This document shows positions 12,737 to 24,710 of a stretch of DNA of 64,000 nt, piece after piece (within the stretch, counting starts at the first letter, position 1; every line of letters starts with the position of its first letter). The notes beneath the pieces are model-generated. The model was not told the origin of the DNA. It made no database searches and worked only from the letters and a program-made list of their open reading frames with translations. The translations under genes and the position numbers were made by a program. The DNA comes from Dioscorea cayenensis subsp. rotundata. Lineage: Eukaryota > Streptophyta > Magnoliopsida > Dioscoreales > Dioscoreaceae. The stretch covers positions 310,001 to 374,000 of the forward strand of contig NC_052489.1 in assembly GCF_009730915.1 (NCBI RefSeq), in the 5' to 3' direction.

Positions 12737-13175
12737 TAGCTCATTAGGGGTGTAAATGATACACCTCTACTCGCAAGTTACTCGGGCTCGACTCGGCAAA
12801 AACTTGAACTCGGTACGGTCACAGTCGACCCAAGCTCGAGCTCGAATAGTCGAGTGAACCGAATTCGAGCATTATGATACTTGGCTCAAATGCTCGCGAG
12901 CCTAATCGAGCATGTATGTATATATATAATATTAGATTTATTTGACAAAACTTAAGGGGAAAAATTTTTGAGCTCGAGTCGAGTTCGAGCTCAAGTATAA
13001 TGTTTATGGTCATTTTCAACTTTTCGAGCTTAATCGAGCAAGCTCGAGTAGCTCGATTTGTGTACCGAGTCGAGCTCGAGCTATAAAATGAATACTCAGT
13101 CTAGCTCGAGCCAAGTATCGAATACCAAATTTTCAGTCGAGCTTGAGCTCGATCGATTACACCCCTATAGCTCAT
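12737..13175. mobile_element. hAT-type MITE with 8-bp target duplication
   Basis: The element spans 12745-13167 (423 bp). It starts TAGGGGTGTAAATGAT and ends CGATTACACCCCTA, so the terminal inverted repeats are TAGGGGTGTAA-like. Both sides carry the same 8-mer TAGCTCAT (12737-12744 and 13168-13175), the duplication length made by hAT transposases. The interior is packed with GAGCTCGAG/CTCGAGCTC-type sub-repeats, typical of a common plant non-autonomous family, and has no transposase. It lies between BCHB and ATP synthase gamma. Confidence 0.85.
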
Positions 13176-13463
13176 ATATAAAAAAAATTGTCCCCTCTTA
13201 AGGGATAACAAAAATTTATTATCTTTGTTTGATTTTCTTCCCATATTTAAGCTTTAATCATTTATTTTTTTCCTAACTTTCACAATTGAATTTTTACTTT
13301 TCTTATTTTTTTCTCATCATTAAAAAAAGGAAAAAAATAGATCAAAGGTTTTTACGGGTAAATCACATTTATGAGAGAAAGTGGTGTTGGGGGAGGGAGG
13401 AGGGGTGAGGGGTGTTGGGGGGTGTGGGTGTTGTTTGGTTGAGGGAGTGAAGGGGGGTGAGAG

Positions 13464-13540
13464 GGGGTGAGGAGGGGTGAGGCACCCCTCCTCACCCCTC
13501 ATAATCCACTCCCCAAATTGGGGTCTTTTGGGGAGTGGAT
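13464..13540. repeat. two adjacent G/C-rich hairpins
   Basis: First hairpin: GGGGTGAGGAGGGGTG, loop AGG, then CACCCCTCCTCACCCC, 16-bp perfect arms at about 13464-13498. Second: ATCCACTCCCCAAA (13504-13517) pairs with TTTGGGGAGTGGAT (13527-13540). The G-rich strand continues upstream to about 13382. Related C-rich sequence (CTCACCCCCTCACTCCCC) lies at about 14100-14135 in the opposite sense, ending in CAGACCAAAGCAGGGG. This could be the two sides of a non-autonomous DNA transposon, but I found no clean terminal repeat or target duplication. Confidence 0.6.
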
Positions 13541-14981
13541 GTTTTTAATTTTTTTAAATAATGCAAAATCACCATTAATGCCTTCACCTATACGTAGAAT
13601 TCCTATCAGTATCCTAGTGATTGTTTGTTTGAGGTTGTGAATATGTTTATCGTAGCAGTATTTTTTTGTTAAATATAGATAGTGTATGCTTTCAAAGTAT
13701 GTTTTTCACCATTTTTTTTAAGTTTATGAAAAAATATGACATAAAAATAGGAGTATGTTTGAATGATCATTAGATGTTCACATTTTAACCAATATTTGTC
13801 GATTATAATCGAGATGTTATGACTCCTCATAATCGAATAAATATTTTTTTCCCTAATTATTGTGTGTGTTTTATAATGTTTATCATATATTATATATTGT
13901 GTTATTATTATTATTCTACAATTGATTATTATATATATTATTACCTATTTTATTATGCTGAGGACAAAATAGTCAAATCTACATTACACTCTTTCTCTCT
14001 CCTCCCACTCCTCTTTTCAACTAAGCAAAAAAATAAACTACTCTCCATCAGCCCCTCCATGAGCCAAAGCACGATATTTTTCTCAAACCTCCATACTCCC
14101 CACTCACCCCCTCACTCCCCTCACCCCCTCCTCTCAGACCAAAGCAGGGGTTAAAGATTCTAAATATGATTAAGATTATATATTTGAATTCCTCTATTTT
14201 TAAAGCAATCATAGCGTTTCTTTATTTTCAGAGTTTCTTTGAGCAAACTATATTAATTTTATTTGATTTTATTTTATTCACTGAGCAGAGTATAACTAAG
14301 ACAATTCTTAAGAGGATTCATTCTAAGTATATATCAAGACATAAATAATTGCACATGTACCCACATTAAAAAGCTTTGTGTGTTCATATCCTCAACAAAC
14401 CTTTGTAAGTAAATTAATTTATAATTTAAAAAAATTAATTTGTATATTTAATTTAAAAGTAAATATTTATTATGTCTTAATTATTATATAGGTTTTCGGT
14501 AACAAACACATTTATTTTTATGATAAAAAAATTAATGTTTTCCTATAAAACTGGAACAGGAAAAAATAAAAAATATTCTGTAGAATAAAAAACAAATATT
14601 AAACATTAAAAAAATAAAAAAATTCAAAAACGAGCAGGACCCTTAGTTTCCCTTATCATTATAAAGTTTTTAATAGAGAAAAGAATTCAATTATTTATTA
14701 ATAGTTATCACCGTGATTAATATGACGAGGATATCTATATCTACTCTTAACTCTATTTTATTAAACAGCTTTCTCTCAGCAGAATGGAGTTTTTAACATA
14801 AACATTTGGCTCTCACCTCAAATGAAAGGAAAACATCATAACAACTTTTCTCAAAAATTAAATAAACAATAATAATAATAAACAAATACACAACAACACT
14901 GTATCATGGAAACATGGTAGTGCACAAATTGAATAACATGTTTAATACTGGGCATTAGACCTGATCATATTAGCTTTCATA

Positions 14982-15286
14982 TTTATAACTAGAGATGACA
15001 ATGGGTTGGGGGATGGAAGTGGGGACACCTCAATCATTCCCGCCCCGCTCCGCTCCACCCATAATTCATAAACCATCCATCCCACTCGTTCTATCTCGCT
15101 CATAATTATAAATAAATAACTAAAATTTTTAAAAATATTTTTAAAATAAAATTTTTTATAAAACATATATTTATAAAAACAAGCTCATAAAAAATTATTG
15201 AATTTTAAAAAAAAATTCATTTACCTGTACTTTATATGCCCCGGATCGGATTGAAAAAAATGGATCAATTCAATTTTATAACTAGA
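14982..15286. mobile_element. probable insertion flanked by 12-bp direct repeats
   Basis: TTTATAACTAGA occurs at 14982-14993 and again at 15275-15286. The roughly 280 bp between them begins GATGACAATGGGTTGGGGG, a start typical of abundant plant repeats, and contains CCCGCCCCGCTCCGCTCC, unlike the AT-rich flanks. No terminal inverted repeat is seen at the right end. A target duplication is the simplest reading; class is undetermined. Confidence 0.5.
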
Positions 15287-15642
15287 CTAAATAGACAAAA
15301 CCTCATTGACACCTGCATATAAATATATAACACAATTCCAAATGTGCAAAACAGAGGCCATGACCAAAAACAAATATATATATATATATATATGTACATA
15401 CAGAGATGTCACAAGCTGACTATCACCTTAGTATTACTATAAGTTAACAAAGACAAGCAGAATGAGAGAATTCAACTATTCACGAATGTTATTGTTTGCT
15501 CATGAACATCATCATCACATGGCACCTGGCCAAGTGTCACATATACAAACATATATATATATATATATAATTGATTTATAATAATTCTATAAGCATGCAT
15601 AGATATAATGGGGAATTAAATCAAGCATCATCCAAGACAAAA

Positions 15643-15677
<35 letters not shown>

Positions 15678-15761
15678 AGAGACTTTTGATTGATTGATGG
15701 AAGAGAACGCCCAAAAATGAAGAACCGAAGGCAAGAGAGAGAGAGACAGAGAGGTTTAGGT

Positions 15762-17021
15762 TTAGGTTTTAGGGTTGAAGACGAACCAGATTAACTGAGG
15801 GGCATCGGCGCCGGCGACGATCTCCAAAGATCTCTCCAGTGATCTTGGCCTGCCGCTGACGATTGTACACTATAGAAAGGGAACGCCTGAGTTCCACGGC
15901 GTTGTCGGAGGCGTTGCTCATGGCGCTCATCCGGGCAGCGAGCTCACTGGCCAGGGACTCCTGGAGGGCACGGAGGATCTGGGAGTTGAGGGTAGAGAGG
16001 GAGGAGAGCGTCAAGGATCTGGACGGGGTCCTGCTCGAACTGGAGGATTGGGGAGAAGGCTGGGGTTGGGGTGCGGACTGTCTCTCGCTCCACTGTCAGC
16101 TTTCCTTCTTTTGTGGTGAGGCGGAAGAGCTCGTCCTCGGCTGCGTCCACACACACGCCATTGATGTCGCAGATCTCTCCCTTGGGGGACAGCGGCAGCA
16201 GCGTGTGGATCACCGGGTCGGATTTCACCAAAGAGACGAACTTGGTGTAGAGGAGCTCCACCTGCGTGCAATCCCATTCCCATTCATCAATCAATTTGAA
16301 TTAATGCTCTTTGATTTTATTAGGGATTAGATTGGATTTATAGAAGAGACGGCAGAAAGCAATCACCTTGTCGACCTCCTCGCTGACGAACAGGGAGAAG
16401 ACGTCATCGGCGATGGCCTGGGCATCCTTGGTGGTGGGAAGAGAACCACCCTCGATGAATCGGTCGACGGGGATGTAAGGGCGGCGAATGAAGTAGGCGT
16501 TGCCCTTCTTGCCGACGCTGATGATGGTGTAGTCAAGGCCGAGAGTTTTGAGCTCTGCGATGCGGGATTCAGCCTTCTTGATGATGGCGTTGTTGAAACC
16601 ACCACAAAGGCCACGATCGCCGGTGACGACAACAAGAGCGATCTTCTTGACGGGGCGGACCTTGGTAAGAGGGACATCGATATCGTCAGTCTGGAGCTGC
16701 TCGTTGATGTTGTAGAGTACTTCGACGAGGGTTTCGGAGAAAGGGCGGCCACTGACGACGGCTTCCTGGGCACGACGGACCTTGGCGGCGGCGACAAGCT
16801 TCATGGCCTCAGTGATCTTTTGGGTGTTCTTGACGGAGTCGATGCGATCGCGGAGCTCACGCAGGCCACAGTGAATGGCGGTGGAGGGACGGGAAGGGGA
16901 ATGGAAAGGGTTGGGGGCGGAGCGGAGGAAGGGGGAGCGAGGGCAGGAGGAGAGGGAGTCGAGATCGGGGGAGGAGGGAGGGTTTGGGAGACGTCCACAT
17001 TGCTAAATGGGAAGAAGACAT
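15762..17021 (-). CDS. ATPC: chloroplast ATP synthase gamma subunit, nuclear-encoded
   Basis: Central rotating shaft of CF1 in the thylakoid ATP synthase. Two exons, 16367-17021 and 15762-16261, with a 105-bp GT-AG intron after EEVDK. The start [15 protein letters not shown] begins a Ser/Pro-rich transit peptide; mature sequence follows at [38 protein letters not shown] is the gamma signature. [19 protein letters not shown] is the chloroplast-specific redox loop; its CDINGVC cysteines form the thioredoxin-regulated disulfide absent from mitochondrial gamma. The C-terminus has [20 protein letters not shown] and RQAKITGE. Three extra single bases break the frame as assembled: in CCCCC of the transit peptide, in TACCC before NSQIL (near 15991) and in ATCTTT after KITGEI (near 15827). 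Allowing for them gives about 383 residues, normal for the family. Sequence error is likelier than pseudogene. Confidence 0.93.
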
Positions 17022-17099
17022 TGCTGCTGGTTTCTCTTTCTCTTTCTCTTCTTCTCTCTCTCTCTCTCTCTAGTTCAGAGCGTTCAGAGTGAGAGAGAG

Positions 17100-18689
17100 A
17101 TGATGGATGGATGGATGGATTAGGGTGATGAGAATGTTAGGGAGGGCAATGAGAGGTGGATGGTAGGGATTATTGGATTGGGTTCAGGATAAGGTATTTT
17201 GATTTTTGACCGCTGGGACTGGGATGGACGTTATTACTTATTATAGACCTTCTGGCTCTTGTGGGATTTTGGCAAGAAGGGATTATTTTAACATTGAAAA
17301 AATTATCAATTTATTTATGAATTAAAAAGGATATTTTTATTTTTTTATTTTTTTATTTTTTAACCCAAGTAAATCTCTAGATCCATAGAACATTTTTTTT
17401 TAAAAAAAAAAATTCTTATAAAAGATTCTAAAACATACACAAGTAAAATAAGATCAGATGAATACCAATAGGTGCGTAGACTGTAAAAAGCAACCACTAG
17501 CGAGCCAGTTGTTTCTTTCTTGGTGGCTCTCCAATTGCATCTTTTTAAATTATGGTGACTTGCTTTTATTTATCTCTCAGATGATCTTCTGCTTCCTTCT
17601 CTCTATTTCAATATTTAATTCTTTTTTATTTCTACCCATCTTTCACTTCTGGTGACTCGGGTTTTATTATTGTTGTGTGCTTTTTTGTTTTTTATTTTTT
17701 CTCTTGTTTCTTCTTAATGAATCCGTAATTTATCAAATTTTTTTAAAAACTGTGTTAATTTAATATATTAATAATTTATGTATTTTATAAAAAATAAAAT
17801 AAAATATGATCGAGAGCTACAAATAAAAGTGGCCCAATATCTACGCCCAGCCTGCAATAGTTTTGCATGTCTATATTTTCAAATAGACGCTAAGAACCAC
17901 TTTGAGGAGTGGTGAAAACATGCATACCTAAGATTGGTGAATGATTTATCCAAGAACCAAACTGAAAAGTGGTAAAAACTTGCAAACCTACCATAAAATT
18001 GGTAAATAATTATCAAATAAATAAACACATTAACTGTGCAAACACCAAGAAAACTAACTGATCCTCGTATCACCAATAGCTCAAGCTTCTCCGCTCATTT
18101 TTTTTGCTTCGCTTGTGCACCATTGTATTTATCTTATATTCAAAATGATATTTTCAAGCACTATCCACATCACTCAAATAAATGAAACAAAAAAGGGAGA
18201 GTTTTTCATTAGCTACTTGTGAGGTAAACCAAGGAAATCTTGAACAACAAAATACATTAAGGAAAATTTAGAAGTAATATTTATGTATAAAAGCAAACTA
18301 ATTTTTCAATCATAATGAGCTTCAAAGCTTTGGTAGCAATATTCCAGTTTAACTGAGCTAAAAATTAAGCATCAAATTTGATTAAGAGCTAGAAATAAAA
18401 AAAGTTCTAGGGCAAATTCTTTGCAAACATCATAGGCAAAAAAAAACCACCAAACTAACATTAGTGGTTTCCGAAAAGATGCAAAATGAATTCAATGTGA
18501 AATTCATATTCACATCATCCCACCGATGGATGGCTAAAGAAAGGCAACTTTGTATAAACTGGGGAGATCAAATTAACAACTACTAGAACAGAATTTACAT
18601 ATCAAAATATTATAAAAGGAATACCAGGGATTAGAAAAAACTTTTGTTCAGTGATGAGAATAGAAAGATATGATATGTGTTCACCCATT
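17100..18689. other. intergenic: ATP synthase gamma promoter and primase 3' flank
   Basis: A CT/GA-rich tract (17038-17106) just upstream of the ATP synthase gamma start is probably its 5' UTR. No exon is recognised in the rest. An imperfect tandem duplication lies at 17892-18014. Confidence 0.55.
17892..18014. repeat. imperfect tandem duplication, period about 60 bp
   Basis: Two diverged copies, 17892-17950 and 17952-18014. Both begin AAGAACCA, continue through GTGGT and ACCTA, and end TTATC after ATTGGT. Downstream of the primase gene. Confidence 0.65.
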
Positions 18690-21600
18690 TCACCAACTGA
18701 AGGAATTCCTAGACTGTTGAAGATTTGCATTATATGCATTCTCCATCTCTTCCTGCAGCAGGCAGAATAGCCACAACTTTTATTAGTGCTAAATCCATAG
18801 GAAATAGAGTAACTTCTTAATCAAACAATATTTATAAAAGCATATGACAATGGTATTAAACAACATGAAACAATGTTTAAGTGTTGTTACGTACAAGATA
18901 AGGGTGTGAATATGACTGAACTTAAATTTTCACAAAATAGTTCATGGGCAAAAACTCTATTATAACTAAAAATTTTGAAGTAATTTAACTGACATGAAGC
19001 TCTAAATAATATAATTGTAGAGGGAAAACCCAAAGATTTGGAGGTCTGGCTGATGTTTACAGATTAAAAAAGCAGGGCAGATTAAAAAAGCAGGGTTTCA
19101 GGACCTTAGATGAGTTCCAATATCCAGAATTGCATGACAGAATCATGTACCTTGCATGATTTTAATAGTGGCTCCAAGAAGCAAGATCTAAACATCGTAA
19201 TGTATTGTCCAAGTGAAGTACTTTCAAGCTCTGGTGTCAGTAAGAAAAGAGAAAATATCAATATGATCATGAAATATATATATATATATATATATAAAAG
19301 ACCCAACAATTACAAACAATTCCAAAATGTGAATTCCATCAAGCTACTATGATCTAGAATCCACAGTGGTGCAGCTAATGTAAGTAAATATCAGTCCCAA
19401 TTTTTTGAACTTGGAACACATAAACTATTTTAGCAATCAAGACTTGATAGTTCAATAGCTTACCATTTAAAGACTCCGAATTATCTCCACGCATGTTCAG
19501 CTCTTCTAACAGCTGCAAATGTCATGTTATTAGGCATAATTTTGCAAAGGACAAAATTAAATCAATTTATCTCATACACAAACAACCTCCTTTTCATGTC
19601 AAAATATAACAATATATTGCTCAAACAGAAATAAATGAATGTAAGCAAACATGGTTAAAAAAATGAGCAGTACAGATGATCAGAATTTACTGTGGAAAGG
19701 GTTGGAACAGTTGTAGGATCAAATTCATCACAGTGCGCAGGATCAATAGGAACACATACACGACCTGACAATAAAAACAATGTGCATAATTAAACACATA
19801 GGCCAAGGCACAGCTTAAGATCAACAAAACTATAAAAAACTATATATATATAAAAAAAAAGGGGAATCACGATCATGGCATAAAAATCAATCCTTGTTTC
19901 ATATAATACAAAAGGCAACCTGTTTTTGGATGAACACAGAATGGGGATTTAAGCAAATGGTTCATGTGTTTTGAAACCTGCATATGAAAAGAAATATCAT
20001 CAAGATAATTAACACATTGATCATGCATTCACATGTTTCGAATAAAAAAAAAATTGCTCCAAACCTCCATGTCAAGTCTTGGATATGTATATAAGAAAAC
20101 AATCTCTTCTACACACCTTCTGAGACCCTGTCCATGGCACAAGGTTGAAATGCAAGAGGTTAACTCTATCCCACATCCATCAAAATTCAGTAGGTGTATG
20201 TATGTACAGAACATTTATTTTACTGCTCATTTATGACATAATAACGTCATGTCTCCAAAAGAAGTGGTTTTGGCAAAAGATTAACAGAACAAAAGGATTG
20301 AAAAGCAAATTGCATCACACATCAGACCAGAAAATCCATGATTTTTAGATCCATACCTTCTGTTTTCCTGACTGCAATACATGCTTTAATTGCTCCCATC
20401 TAGTAATATTAAGATCTTCTTCAGTATTGGAAGATCTCCTATGTCCTTGCCACTTGTCATGCAGCTCATCAGTAATTGCTGAACAGACAAAAAGGCATCA
20501 AAATTGGGGAAAACATGGTCTTTCTAAAACAGAAGGAACAAAAGAATAATATATTTCAACAAATACAGTAAAACTGCTTACATTTATTTGAGACAAGCTC
20601 AAGAATCTTCTCATATCTATCTTCTGATGACAACAGGTTTTGATTGCAAAGCAATTTCTCCTCAAAATGTATCCGTAAAACATCTGTATATGATCTTCTG
20701 CATAATATATTTACTGTGATGAACATGAAAAATACACACTGAACTTGCCTGGTTCTGCACTGTTCATATAATTAAATATATATATATTTTAGGGTAGGGG
20801 TTCGGGGTTTAGGGTATAGAGTGTATATGTGTGTATGTGTACACTGTACAGTGCCAGAACCAGGGAAGGGGACTTCCATGAAATACAGGTAAACAGAAGA
20901 ATTTGCATTATTTAAATTTGGAAGGGAATCTTACGCTAGAAAAGGATGAAGAACAGATCCAGTTAAAGAAACTTTCTTAAAAACCACTCTCACCACGCTG
21001 AAGACAGAACACGCGCCGCAGCGCACGCCGCCTACGCATAAAAATCAGTAAATCAGAAAATAATTCATAAAAGGGATTTGATGCAACATAAGCCATCTAA
21101 AGAGAGAATGTCACCTTATATACATGGAAGTATTTAGCGATTGATGCCCTCTCATCATTGTTAAGCCTAAGGAGAAATGCCAATATGAGCGTCATGACCT
21201 CATTCCTAATAGTAATATAAATTAACAAGAGTCTGCACTACCTTCTTGCTCTGCCATCACATACCCAACAATGTACCCCACGACGGCCACTAAATACCCA
21301 TAATATGTGATTGAAACCAAAATCATCTGTAGATTCAAACAATTGTAATCAAGAAAATTGAAATATGTGTATGTTTCAACCAATCAGTGTCGGGGACCTC
21401 ATGAGACAGGGGAAAATATTAAAACAAAACACTTTTTAAGCTTCAAAATATATGTAAAAGTTTGCAATCATTTTATCAAGTATAAACAGATATAATGTAA
21501 AATGATCAACCTCTGAGAGTAGTATCAATCACTTTAATAGCAATGGTCATTAATGGCCAGCAATTTGTGCAGACATCAGCTCCAGAACAGCAGTGCCGGA

Positions 21601-23145
21601 CATCATCATAATCTGATATATCCTGTTAAAAACATATGCACATCAATTGGTTGGTGAAGTTGTTGGAGAAAAAAACATGCAGTGATAAAATGGATGAACC
21701 ATGAACCAAAGCCTGTGCTTACAACATCAAAAACAAGTTCCCTTTCAACAGGTGTAAAACCATCACTGCCACTTTGAGCATATGCAAATCTTTTTGCAGG
21801 CTGTACATAACATATAGACTAAAATAAAACTTAAAATAAAAAAGATTGAAAAAACATATTTAGAACAATTACAAACTTGAGAAAATGAAAACAATTTGTA
21901 AATATATGAATCATACATTTACTCTGTAAACAGGACCAATATCAATTTTGAAAGGACAATTTTTCTTGATAGAATTCTCAAATTCTGTCACACTATCGAA
22001 TGACTGATAGCGGCAATATGTGTCATTTCCAAGGCTAAAAGAGAACTCCCTCCGGCCAAAGTAAGAGGGATCACATGCAGGATGTTTCCCAGCTGTGAGA
22101 AATGGTTTATGTGAAAAAGATAAATATGAAGAGATCATAGCAATTGTTTATTTGATACTATTTTTTGTAAGTTCGCAAACCATTTCCATAGGACATCCAT
22201 TTAAAAATATCACCATATGGGAACAGCTTTCCTGCATAAAAGCAATTTTCTGCATGAGTATATAGAAAGTTGAACAAATAAAGTTAAGATAAAGAAACAT
22301 ACTGTGAGATCCAGCAGCAGAAACAAACAAATAAAAGGTCACGTTAAGAATAATGGAACATGTAATATCACAGTCATACACGTAGCACAAGCCAGCATCA
22401 AGTAAAACCAGATGAGCTAATTAAGGAAAAATCAAGAAGATAAATTAAGGTCAGTGTTCTAATCTAAAAAACCATAACCCTTCCACATTCAACATGCTAA
22501 TGATTGAATCATCTGTCAGTATCACTCCCACAAAAAGTTTTCTAAAGAAGTTTGTACCATTGAAAAGACATTTTATTTCCCAAATTATTAACAAAATTCT
22601 AAACCCTTATCAAACTCACTAAATGGGTACTATCTTAATGTATGATTTCTGACATCTATACAAAGAATGAATTTCCTGAAAGTGCTTAAGCCCCAAAGCG
22701 CATTTAGTTTAAAGTTCAAAAGAAGTTGCAATGAATAATGATGGAGGATAACAATCAAATTTCCAATAAAAAACATGTGTTAATTCAGGAAGTATAGCCA
22801 TCCCTAGTTGTCTAAAACAGTGTCCCCTCGTTTGTTAGTACTCCAAATAACACTAATAATAGTAAACAAAATCCTAACATAAAAAGGCACAAAATCAATG
22901 CTGTTAAATAAGAGGATTTTCAATCTACACACCAAAACCATGCACAACAACAAACAAACAAACAAAGCAAAGAAAATCACAACAAACTCACAACCAAATA
23001 AAGGCCACCAAATAAGAATACCATAATAAACTTTGAGATAATCAACATTAAAGCCTTGTGGGACTTTGCTAGATCTTTGAAGCTCTGAATCACGCCCATC
23101 AATTTGCATGCGATCACCTCCATCCAATATCTCTTCGTTCGACAT
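18690..23145 (-). CDS. POLA3: DNA primase small (catalytic) subunit
   Basis: Makes the RNA primer within the DNA polymerase alpha-primase complex in the nucleus. Sixteen coding exons read cleanly and sum to 447 residues: 23022-23145, 22181-22231, 21917-22092, 21723-21800, 21511-21622, 21242-21326, 21115-21166, 20935-20975, 20582-20697, 20357-20478, 20065-20127, 19920-19977, 19691-19764, 19464-19512, 19151-19230, 18690-18752. Key motifs: [28 protein letters not shown] with the catalytic Asp pair; a Cys cluster in [13 protein letters not shown] for zinc; [17 protein letters not shown], the primase signature. The start follows an intron within the 5' UTR (donor near 23419). Exon 8 is the one uncertain border: phases fit an AAG acceptor, but the few residues expected before KKVSLTG are missing beside a GC-rich block. 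Paired E2F sites lie upstream. Confidence 0.95.
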
Positions 23146-23314
23146 GATATCAAGCCTGCAAATACAATAATCAAAGAAATCAAAAACCAATACAAAGACA
23201 CTACCTTGATTTCACTCCTGAAATAATCTATAAAAATCCAAAAACCTCGCACGAAATCCACCAAAAAAAAAAAAAAATAAATAAATACAAATGGGGGACA
23301 AACCACTGTTACGG

Positions 23315-23322
23315 AAACCCTA
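23315..23322. promoter_or_regulatory. telo box AAACCCTA in primase 5' region
   Basis: AAACCCTA at 23315-23322, the telo-box sequence found near start regions of many plant growth and replication genes. It lies in the first intron of the primase transcript as modelled, and a second AACCCTA is at about 23379. Function is inferred only from motif and context. Confidence 0.4.
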
Positions 23323-23477
23323 GGTCGCTAATCCGAAGACAAGGAGATGATTTCCAACAACAAGAAACATCAAACAGAACCCTAGGATTGCAATAAGATC
23401 GAAGATCAGAACATCATACCTGAATAGGAGAGAAGATAGCAAAGATCGGCGAAGACTTTTGGGTGGAATCATCCGCG

Positions 23478-23485
23478 TTTTATAC
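23478..23485 (-). promoter_or_regulatory. TATA box of the primase gene
   Basis: On the minus strand GTATAAAAC sits directly downstream of the E2F pair and upstream of the 5' UTR, a good position for a TATA box with a start near 23450. Confidence 0.6.
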
Positions 23486-23488
23486 AGC

Positions 23489-23523
23489 TTGGCGGGAAAA
23501 CAAAATAGTTTTTGGCGGGAAAA
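23489..23523. promoter_or_regulatory. paired E2F sites upstream of DNA primase
   Basis: TTGGCGGGAAAA (23489-23500) and TTTGGCGGGAAAA (23511-23523) both match the E2F/DP consensus TTTSGCGS. They have the same orientation, about 22 bp apart (two helical turns), and stand just upstream of the TATA box. Plant replication genes are classic E2F targets, so S-phase control is expected. Confidence 0.8.
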
Positions 23524-23540
23524 TTTATCAATCATATAAA

Positions 23541-24684
23541 AGTAACAACTAGCAAACTAAATCCTAACCGTCCATCCATGACCCTGATTGGACGGTGGAT
23601 ATAAAAAGAACATTCTAAATTTGGATTTTAATAATGATGAGAGATCTAATTTAGACCGTTTATAAAATCTTTTTTTTTTTTCAACAATCAAATTTCAAAT
23701 CATTTTAAATGCCAATTAAAAACTCTATAAATAAGCTTGATATGTGTTCAAGCTTAATCACAGAGCTCTCATGCATCTCCAGTTTGGTATTATTTTCTCA
23801 TGACCAAATGTTTTGTGACTGGTTTTCTTCTTGATTCTTTTGCAGGTAAGACAGGTCACTAAATATTTTTGCTTATTTTTTTATACCTTCATTGCATTCT
23901 TTTTAAATTTTATTGTGACTGTCCTTCTTCCCTGTTTATATTTTCATAATTGTTCTTCGCTGTTTATCTTTCAAAATTGTTAGTATTAGTAGTATTTTCG
24001 TTTCCTTTGTCTTCAATTTGGTTCTTCTGTGAAATAGCGCAAATTTCTAACTTTCCATTACAATGCATCATATTAAGCTGGAGAAGAACACTGTCCTAGT
24101 TTCAAATAATAGTTTTTAATATTTAATATCGGAGAAAAGAAATAATAAGGTTTCATGCAACAATCTCTTGTTTTTTTAAGGTGAGCACACATGGGGATAG
24201 TCATACACACATAGTGCTATGGACTACTAGTATATAATCACGACTTAATCTAAAAAATACATCCTCATTCATTATTTAAATTTTCATCATTTATGAATTA
24301 TTGAACTTAGTTACCAATAAACCACTTAATTGTTAATATGTTACCATATCTATTTGGCAGAGGTGATAATCATTTATTATTTTTTTTGATAAAATAATTT
24401 TTTTATATTGTTTTAATGGGAGTAATATGAACAAACCACTTATTTCAATGTTGCTGCGGTGGAAAATTATAATTATCGTATATGTTCAACACAAAAACTG
24501 TTTATACATATATATATATATATATTATTATTATTATTTAATAAAACTGATTTTTTTATTGCGTGTGTTTTTTTTTTAAAAAAAAGGTGAGAAAAAAATT
24601 TCACACGGCTTTTTCATTGATTAAGATTTAAGACCGGCGGGAAATGGGCTCATGGAACGGCTAACTGAAAGCAACTAGCAGTCT
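23541..24684. other. divergent intergenic region, primase / aconitase
   Basis: No gene seen. Primase is transcribed leftwards and aconitase rightwards, so both promoters lie within about 1.2 kb. A (TA)n/(TTA)n run is near 24507-24538. Confidence 0.6.
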
Positions 24685-24710
24685 AGAGAGAGAGAGAGAG
24701 AGAGAGAGAG
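24685..24710. repeat. (GA)13 microsatellite upstream of aconitase
   Basis: An uninterrupted AG run in the probable promoter or 5' UTR of aconitase. GA repeats in plants are possible BPC-factor binding sites. This is context only. Confidence 0.85.

Larger units (their letters stand above)
12200..15760. other. intergenic region between BCHB and ATP synthase gamma
   Basis: Apart from the hAT MITE, the G/C-rich hairpins and the 14982-15286 insertion, the stretch is AT-rich and shows no exon. An (AAT)11 microsatellite sits at 15643-15675 and (TA)n runs near 15375-15393 and 15551-15568. BCHB and ATP synthase gamma are both on the minus strand, so the left end holds the BCHB promoter and the right end the ATP synthase gamma 3' UTR. 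Confidence 0.6.

Noticed and set aside
15751-15776. Telomere-like TTTAGG repeats at the end of ATP synthase gamma, and similar at 20793-20818
   Set aside because: Short and degenerate; one overlaps the stop region of the gene, the other lies in a primase intron. They do not suggest an interstitial telomere.
15863-16330. 155-residue plus-strand frame
   Set aside because: Antisense to the well-identified ATP synthase gamma coding sequence.
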